DNA of 64,000 bases from Labrys monachus (GTDB taxonomy: Bacteria > Pseudomonadota > Alphaproteobacteria > Rhizobiales > Labraceae): positions 1 through 64,000 of the forward strand of contig NZ_JAUSVK010000001.1 of assembly GCF_030814655.1 (NCBI RefSeq), given 5' to 3'. The notes below the pieces were generated by a model. That model made no database searches and was not told the DNA's origin. It worked only from the letters and a program-made list of their open reading frames with translations. Positions 60,260 to 64,000 of this stretch are shown here, piece by piece (within the stretch, counting starts at the first letter, position 1; the number at the start of each line of letters is the position of its first letter). The translations under genes were made by a program, and so were the position numbers.

Positions 60260-60286
60260 GTCTCAATCTCCCGTCATAATTGAGAC
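60260..60286. promoter_or_regulatory. Upstream activating element for the 60 kb sigma-54 promoter
   Basis: GTCTCAAT-N11-ATTGAGAC, an inverted repeat with eight-base perfect arms. The right half TAATTGAGAC is identical to the one at 49125-49134. It lies about 120-145 bases upstream of the predicted transcript start. Confidence 0.7.
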
Positions 60287-60380
60287 TGAGGTCGCTCCTG
60301 CGAGACACCGGCCATGTCCAGGCCCCCGCGAATGCCGGCAGATCATGCCAATCCGGGGGTGGCCGCGGATCTTCGCCCGC

Positions 60381-60395
60381 TGGCACGGCTGTTGC
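60381..60395 (+). promoter_or_regulatory. Sigma-54 promoter of the monooxygenase operon
   Basis: TGGCACG-GCTG-TTGC is a perfect match to the consensus. The transcript would start near 60407, 29 bases before the ATG at 60436. The rest of the 300-base gap holds the upstream element and no gene. Confidence 0.9.
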
Positions 60396-60435
60396 GTGAC
60401 TTGACGCAGGCCAACGCCACGAACGGGAACCGCCG

Positions 60436-61545
60436 ATGAAACTCTCCTTCTTTATGATGCCGATGCACAATCTGAATCGCGATTACCACACGACGCTTCA
60501 GGAAGACATCGAAGCGGTGAAGCTCGCCGATGTGCTCGGATACGAGGAATTCTTCATGGGTGAGCACTATACCTGCGAAATAGAGCAGGTTTCCTCGCCG
60601 ATGATGTTCCTGGCCTACATCGCCGAGCAGACAAAGACCATCAAGCTGGGCACCGGCGTCCTGCCCTTGCCGCTCTATCACCCGGTGATGGCCGCCTCCC
60701 ACATCGCCCTGCTCGACCACCTGACCAAGGGCCGGCTCATTCTCGGCGTCGGCACCGGGGCCCTCGGATCGGATTTCGAAGCCTTCGGCATGAGCGGCGC
60801 GAACCGGCCCGAGATGATGCTGGATTCACTCGACATCATCCTGAAGATCTGGTCGTCGAACGCGCCCTACGACATCAAGGGCAAGCACTGGACCGTACAG
60901 CTCAAGGACAATGTCTGGCCGGATCTCGGGGTCGGCGCGCTGCCGAAGACCTATCAATTGCCGCATCCGCCCCTCGCCCTTTCGGTCAGCAGTCCCAACT
61001 CCCATTCGATCCGCGTCGCCGCCCAGCGTGACATGATGCCGATCTCGGCCAATTTCGTGGCAGCCTGGGTCGTCAAGACCCATTGGGAAACCTATGTCGA
61101 CGAGATGACGAAGCTCGGAAAGACACCCGACGGCAGCAAGTGGCGCGTCGCCCGCAGCATCTTCGTCGCCGATACCGACGAAGCGGCCGAGGCCTATGTC
61201 AAAACGCCCGGCGGTGCCTTTGACTGGTATTACGACTACATGTTCCGGGTCTATGTGCGCCTCGGAGCGCCCGGCCTGCTCGCGCCGCATCGCGACACGC
61301 CGCCGGAAGCCATCACCCATGAGATGGTGCGCGACAATTTCGTCATCTGCGGCAGCCCGAAGACGGTGGCCGAAAAGATCCTGAAGCTGCGGGAGGAGGT
61401 CGGCCCCTTCGGGACCCTGATGCTGACGGCCCATGACTGGACGGACAAGGCCGTCATGCGCAAATCGATGGAGCTGATGGCCAAGACCGTGATGCCCATG
61501 GTCAATGCGGCTTTGGGCGAAGACCAGCTGCAGATGACGGCCTGA
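60436..61545 (+). CDS. Luciferase-like (LLM class) FMN-dependent monooxygenase
   Basis: 369 residues with the bacterial luciferase fold. Family text: MKLSFFMMPMHNLNRDYHTT, EEFFMGEHYT (the GEH segment), IKLGTGVLPLPLYHPVMAAS, ALLDHLTKGRLILGVGTGAL and ICGSPKTVAEKILKL. The enzyme would oxygenate its substrate with O2 and reduced FMN supplied by a separate reductase. A matching reductase is encoded at 54.9 kb under the same type of promoter. The substrate is unknown; an amine or ketone linked to the imported compound is likely. Confidence 0.92.
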   Translation: MKLSFFMMPMHNLNRDYHTTLQEDIEAVKLADVLGYEEFFMGEHYTCEIEQVSSPMMFLAYIAEQTKTIKLGTGVLPLPLYHPVMAASHIALLDHLTKGRLILGVGTGALGSDFEAFGMSGANRPEMMLDSLDIILKIWSSNAPYDIKGKHWTVQLKDNVWPDLGVGALPKTYQLPHPPLALSVSSPNSHSIRVAAQRDMMPISANFVAAWVVKTHWETYVDEMTKLGKTPDGSKWRVARSIFVADTDEAAEAYVKTPGGAFDWYYDYMFRVYVRLGAPGLLAPHRDTPPEAITHEMVRDNFVICGSPKTVAEKILKLREEVGPFGTLMLTAHDWTDKAVMRKSMELMAKTVMPMVNAALGEDQLQMTA

Positions 61546-61573
61546 CGGTCTTGGCGACATCCGGAGACGATCA

Positions 61574-62839
61574 ATGACCGCAGGTCAGGACGACATCCTC
61601 GCGCCGGGCAGGCTGTGGTGGAACTGGTTCGGGGAACAGAATTTCGTACCCCGCTATCTCGCGCAGCCCCGCACCGAGAACGACGTCCGGCAGGCTGTGC
61701 TCGAGGCGCGGAAGCTCGGACTGCCGGTCCGGGCGTCGGGCCGCGGGCATTCCAATCCGCCGATCGTCGCCACACCCGGCGTCCATATCGATCTCAGCCG
61801 CTTTGGGGACGTGCTCTCGGTCGACGAGGAAAAACGCCAGGTCACCGTGCAGCCCGGCATCACGGTCGGCGATCTCAGTCGGTTCCTGCGTCAAAAGAAC
61901 ATGTCGCTCAACAATCAGGGCGACATCGACACCCAGTCGATCGGCGGCGCGATCGCGACCGGAACCCATGGCGCCGGCATCACGCTGCCCTGTCTTGCAG
62001 CGCAGATGATCAGCGCCCGCATCGTCACCGCCGACGGCACCTTCCTCGATCTCTCGCCGGAAAAGGACGGCGCGCTCTTCAAGGCCTTCCGCTCCTCGCT
62101 CGGCCTGTTCGGCACCATGGTATCGCTCACGCTGCAGGCCGTGCCCTCCTACAATATCCACAAGCGGTCCTGGAACACCGATACCGAGGACTGCCTGGCG
62201 GGGCTTCACCAACGCCTGCGGGACAACCGCACGTTCTGGTTCTTCTGGCTGCCGCACCCGACCTCGGCAGACCTCTTCGTGCTGCCCGACGGCCTGCCGA
62301 GCACGGCCACGCGCGCCAGCGACATCTGCCACATGCGGACCTACAACGCCGTGCCTGTCGAGGATCCCGCACCGGTCCTCGGCCCAAGCGAGGAATTCGG
62401 CCACAGCTCGGTCATCTTCCCCAACATCTATGAGCCGAACTTCCGCGAGATGGAATATACGGTCCCCTTCGCCGATTTCGAGGAAACGTTCGGCGAGATC
62501 CGGCGTCTCTTCATCGACAAATATCCCGGTGCCGCCTTCCCGGTGGAAAGCCGGCCGGTGAAGGCGGACGATTCCCTCCTGAGCCCGTTTGCCGAGCGCG
62601 ACGGCTATGCGATCGGCGTATCCGGGCCGCCGGTGCCCGCGACCTGGGAACTGCTCCGCGACGTCGATGCGATCTTCGACCGGCATGCCGGCAGGCCCCA
62701 TTGGGGCAAGCATCATTTCATGACCCCCGCGCGGCTCGAACGGCTCTTTCCCCGCTACGACGCCTTCAAGAAGCTTCGCCGTGAGATCGATCCCGACGGC
62801 GTCTTTCTGAACGACCATCTGCGCGGCCTCTTCGCCTGA
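61574..62839 (+). CDS. FAD-linked oxidase, D-arabinono-1,4-lactone oxidase (ALO) type
   Basis: 421 residues. The N-terminal PCMH-type FAD domain has LPVRASGRGHSNPP with a possible flavin-linked His, the run VQPGITVGDLSRFLRQKNM and the landmark DTQSIGGAIATGTHGAG. The C-terminal ALO domain ends FKKLRREIDPDGVFLNDHLR. Family members oxidise sugar lactones or alcohols with O2. In this operon it may oxidise an alcohol to an aldehyde for the next enzyme, which is inference. GGAG lies upstream of the ATG, 28 bases after the monooxygenase stop. Confidence 0.9.
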   Translation: MTAGQDDILAPGRLWWNWFGEQNFVPRYLAQPRTENDVRQAVLEARKLGLPVRASGRGHSNPPIVATPGVHIDLSRFGDVLSVDEEKRQVTVQPGITVGDLSRFLRQKNMSLNNQGDIDTQSIGGAIATGTHGAGITLPCLAAQMISARIVTADGTFLDLSPEKDGALFKAFRSSLGLFGTMVSLTLQAVPSYNIHKRSWNTDTEDCLAGLHQRLRDNRTFWFFWLPHPTSADLFVLPDGLPSTATRASDICHMRTYNAVPVEDPAPVLGPSEEFGHSSVIFPNIYEPNFREMEYTVPFADFEETFGEIRRLFIDKYPGAAFPVESRPVKADDSLLSPFAERDGYAIGVSGPPVPATWELLRDVDAIFDRHAGRPHWGKHHFMTPARLERLFPRYDAFKKLRREIDPDGVFLNDHLRGLFA

Positions 62840-62842
62840 GCG

Positions 62843-62974
62843 CGGGCGACCGGGCCATATGCGCTAACTTAACTTAGGCGGGCGCAACGCTCGGGTCTCC
62901 CTGCCCCGCAAGGGGGAGGGAAGGCCCAAACGTCACGTTTAACAATCTAAAGTTGCGCATAGGGGCGACCGGGC
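62843..62974. repeat. Nested palindromic element inside the monooxygenase operon
   Basis: Outer arms GGCGACCGGGC (near 62845 and 62964), inner ends GGCCATATGCGCTAACTTAA (from 62853) and AAAGTTGCGCATAGGGGC (to about 62966), core with CGCTCGGGTCTCCC and CCCGCAAGGGGGAGGG. It separates the FAD oxidase from the aldehyde dehydrogenase, so it lies inside a likely transcript. The 19.9-20.1 kb copy has the same core type (AACGCTCGGGTCTCCC, ACGTTTATCAATCTAAAG). Confidence 0.8.
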
Positions 62975-63004
62975 CCGACCTTCACTCCCTCAAAGGACGA
63001 CACC

Positions 63005-64000
63005 ATGACCCATCACGATCTGGGCCTGCTCAACGCTGTCAAAAAACTGATCATCGATGGCAAGCATGTCGATGCCGTCGAAGGCCGCGTCTTCGAAACG
63101 CGCAACCCTGCGACCGGCGAATTGCTGGCGACCGTCGCCGAAGGCGACGCCCGCGACATCGACCTTGCGGTGGCGGCCGCCCGCCGGGCCTTCGACGGTC
63201 CCTGGCGCAGGTTCACGCCGTTCCAGCGCCAGGAATGCATCCTGAAATTTGCCGATCTCGTCGATAGGCATTTCGAGGAGTTCAGCCTCCTCGACACCCT
63301 CGATATGGGGGCGCCGATCAGCTTCACCCGCAGCCGGCGGCAAAGGGCCGTCGGCATGCTCCGCTTCTATGCCGGCCTGTGCACGGCGATCCAGGGCCAT
63401 ACGCTGCCCAATTCGCTGCCGGGCGATGTCTTCAGCTATACGCTCAAGGAACCCATCGGCGTCGTCGGCGCGATCACGCCCTGGAACGCACCGCTGACCT
63501 CGACCATCTGGAAGATTGGGCCGGTCCTGGCCACGGGCTGCACCATGGTGCTGAAACCGGCCGAGGATGCGCCCCTGACGGCGCTGCGGCTCGGCGAGCT
63601 GGCGCTGGAGGCCGGCATTCCCGCCGGCGTCGTCAATGTCGTGCCGGGATACGGCCATACTGCCGGCGCCGCGCTCGCCGCGCATATGGATGTCGACAAG
63701 ATCGCCTTCACGGGCTCCGAGGTCACCGGCCGCAAGATCATCGAGGCGTCGAAGGGCAACATCAAGCGGCTCATGCTCGAACTCGGCGGCAAATCGCCGG
63801 ACATCGTGTTTGCGGATGCCGATCTGGAGAAGGCCGTTCCCGGAACGGCGATGGGGATTTTCGGCAATAGCGGCCAGGTCTGCAGCGCGGGGTCGCGGCT
63901 GCTGGTCGAGCGATCGATCTATGACGATTTCGTCGAGCAGGTCTCGGCTTTCGCCAGGACCCTGCGGGTCGGAAACGGCCTGGACGGCGATACCCAGATC
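63005..64000 (+). CDS. Aldehyde dehydrogenase (3' end outside window)
   Basis: 332 residues are visible, from ATG 63005 to the right edge. NAD-type ALDH pattern: LIIDGKHVDAVEGRVFETRN at the start, PIGVVGAITPWNAPL, STIWKIGPVLATGCTMVLKP (with the Lys-Pro), IAFTGSEVTGRKI, the catalytic Glu in MLELGGKSPDIVF, and the catalytic Cys293 in GQVCSAGSR. AAAGGA precedes the start by nine bases. It would oxidise an aldehyde formed upstream in the pathway. Cotranscription from the sigma-54 promoter at 60.4 kb is likely but would have to cross a repeat hairpin. Confidence 0.93.
   Translation, partial: MTHHDLGLLNAVKKLIIDGKHVDAVEGRVFETRNPATGELLATVAEGDARDIDLAVAAARRAFDGPWRRFTPFQRQECILKFADLVDRHFEEFSLLDTLDMGAPISFTRSRRQRAVGMLRFYAGLCTAIQGHTLPNSLPGDVFSYTLKEPIGVVGAITPWNAPLTSTIWKIGPVLATGCTMVLKPAEDAPLTALRLGELALEAGIPAGVVNVVPGYGHTAGAALAAHMDVDKIAFTGSEVTGRKIIEASKGNIKRLMLELGGKSPDIVFADADLEKAVPGTAMGIFGNSGQVCSAGSRLLVERSIYDDFVEQVSAFARTLRVGNGLDGDTQI

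Overview
The window is GC-rich DNA (roughly two-thirds G+C by eye) from an alphaproteobacterium, most likely of the order Hyphomicrobiales. The clues are a cpdR-type response regulator, ftsY next to the septation gene, a Fur-family Zur, a non-pyrrolysine MttB-family protein, a GcvT-fused FAD dehydrogenase, many PotABCD-type importers, and intergenic spaces filled with palindromic repeats. The genus cannot be fixed from the sequence alone.

Layout. 0-19.5 kb is core-like: a polysaccharide deacetylase (cut by the left edge), a COG0523 GTPase with a small Cys protein, yciB-ftsY, a pseudouridine synthase, ispG, a FUSC transporter, zur, proA, an EmrAB-type efflux pump with a divergent TetR regulator, an MttB-family methyltransferase, an MFS transporter, a PRC-barrel protein and cytochrome b561. 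From 19.5 to 21.7 kb there is no recognisable gene, only repeats and a lower-GC stretch. From 21.7 to 25.0 kb lies a compact overlapping three-gene operon (nuclease-like effector, small middle protein, Rad50-like ATPase with a zinc hook). It has the architecture of the ABC three-component (ABC-3C) conflict systems and abuts a decayed autotransporter gene. 25.3-43.6 kb is housekeeping and accessory: an oxidoreductase, an HdeD-like protein, a YecA/SEC-C protein, two hydrolases, a glutathionyl-hydroquinone reductase, a GcvT-fused dehydrogenase, three paralogous metallophosphatases interrupted by an IS630 element, HNH, ChaC, an N-formylglutamate amidohydrolase, CpdR and tRNA-Val(GAC).

43.7-64 kb is a catabolic island. 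A sigma-54 activator (55.6-57.5 kb) sits among four transcription units. Each unit has a near-consensus -24/-12 promoter whose predicted start leaves a 29-31 base leader, and each has a TGAGAC-type element upstream. The units encode two complete polyamine-type ABC importers (one with its two permeases fused in a single chain), a beta-lactamase-fold hydrolase, an FMN reductase with a D-amino-acid-dehydrogenase-like flavoprotein, and a luciferase-like monooxygenase with an aldonolactone-oxidase-like flavoprotein and an aldehyde dehydrogenase (cut by the right edge). Read together they look like a co-regulated pathway for uptake and oxidative breakdown of a nitrogen-containing, probably cationic, compound. 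The substrate is not evident. An NmrA/DoxX/LysR group interrupts the island at 57.8-60.1 kb.

The intergenic spaces carry a family of nested palindromic elements that share the end CCATATGCGCTAAC and differ in their core. One copy has been split by the IS630 insertion.
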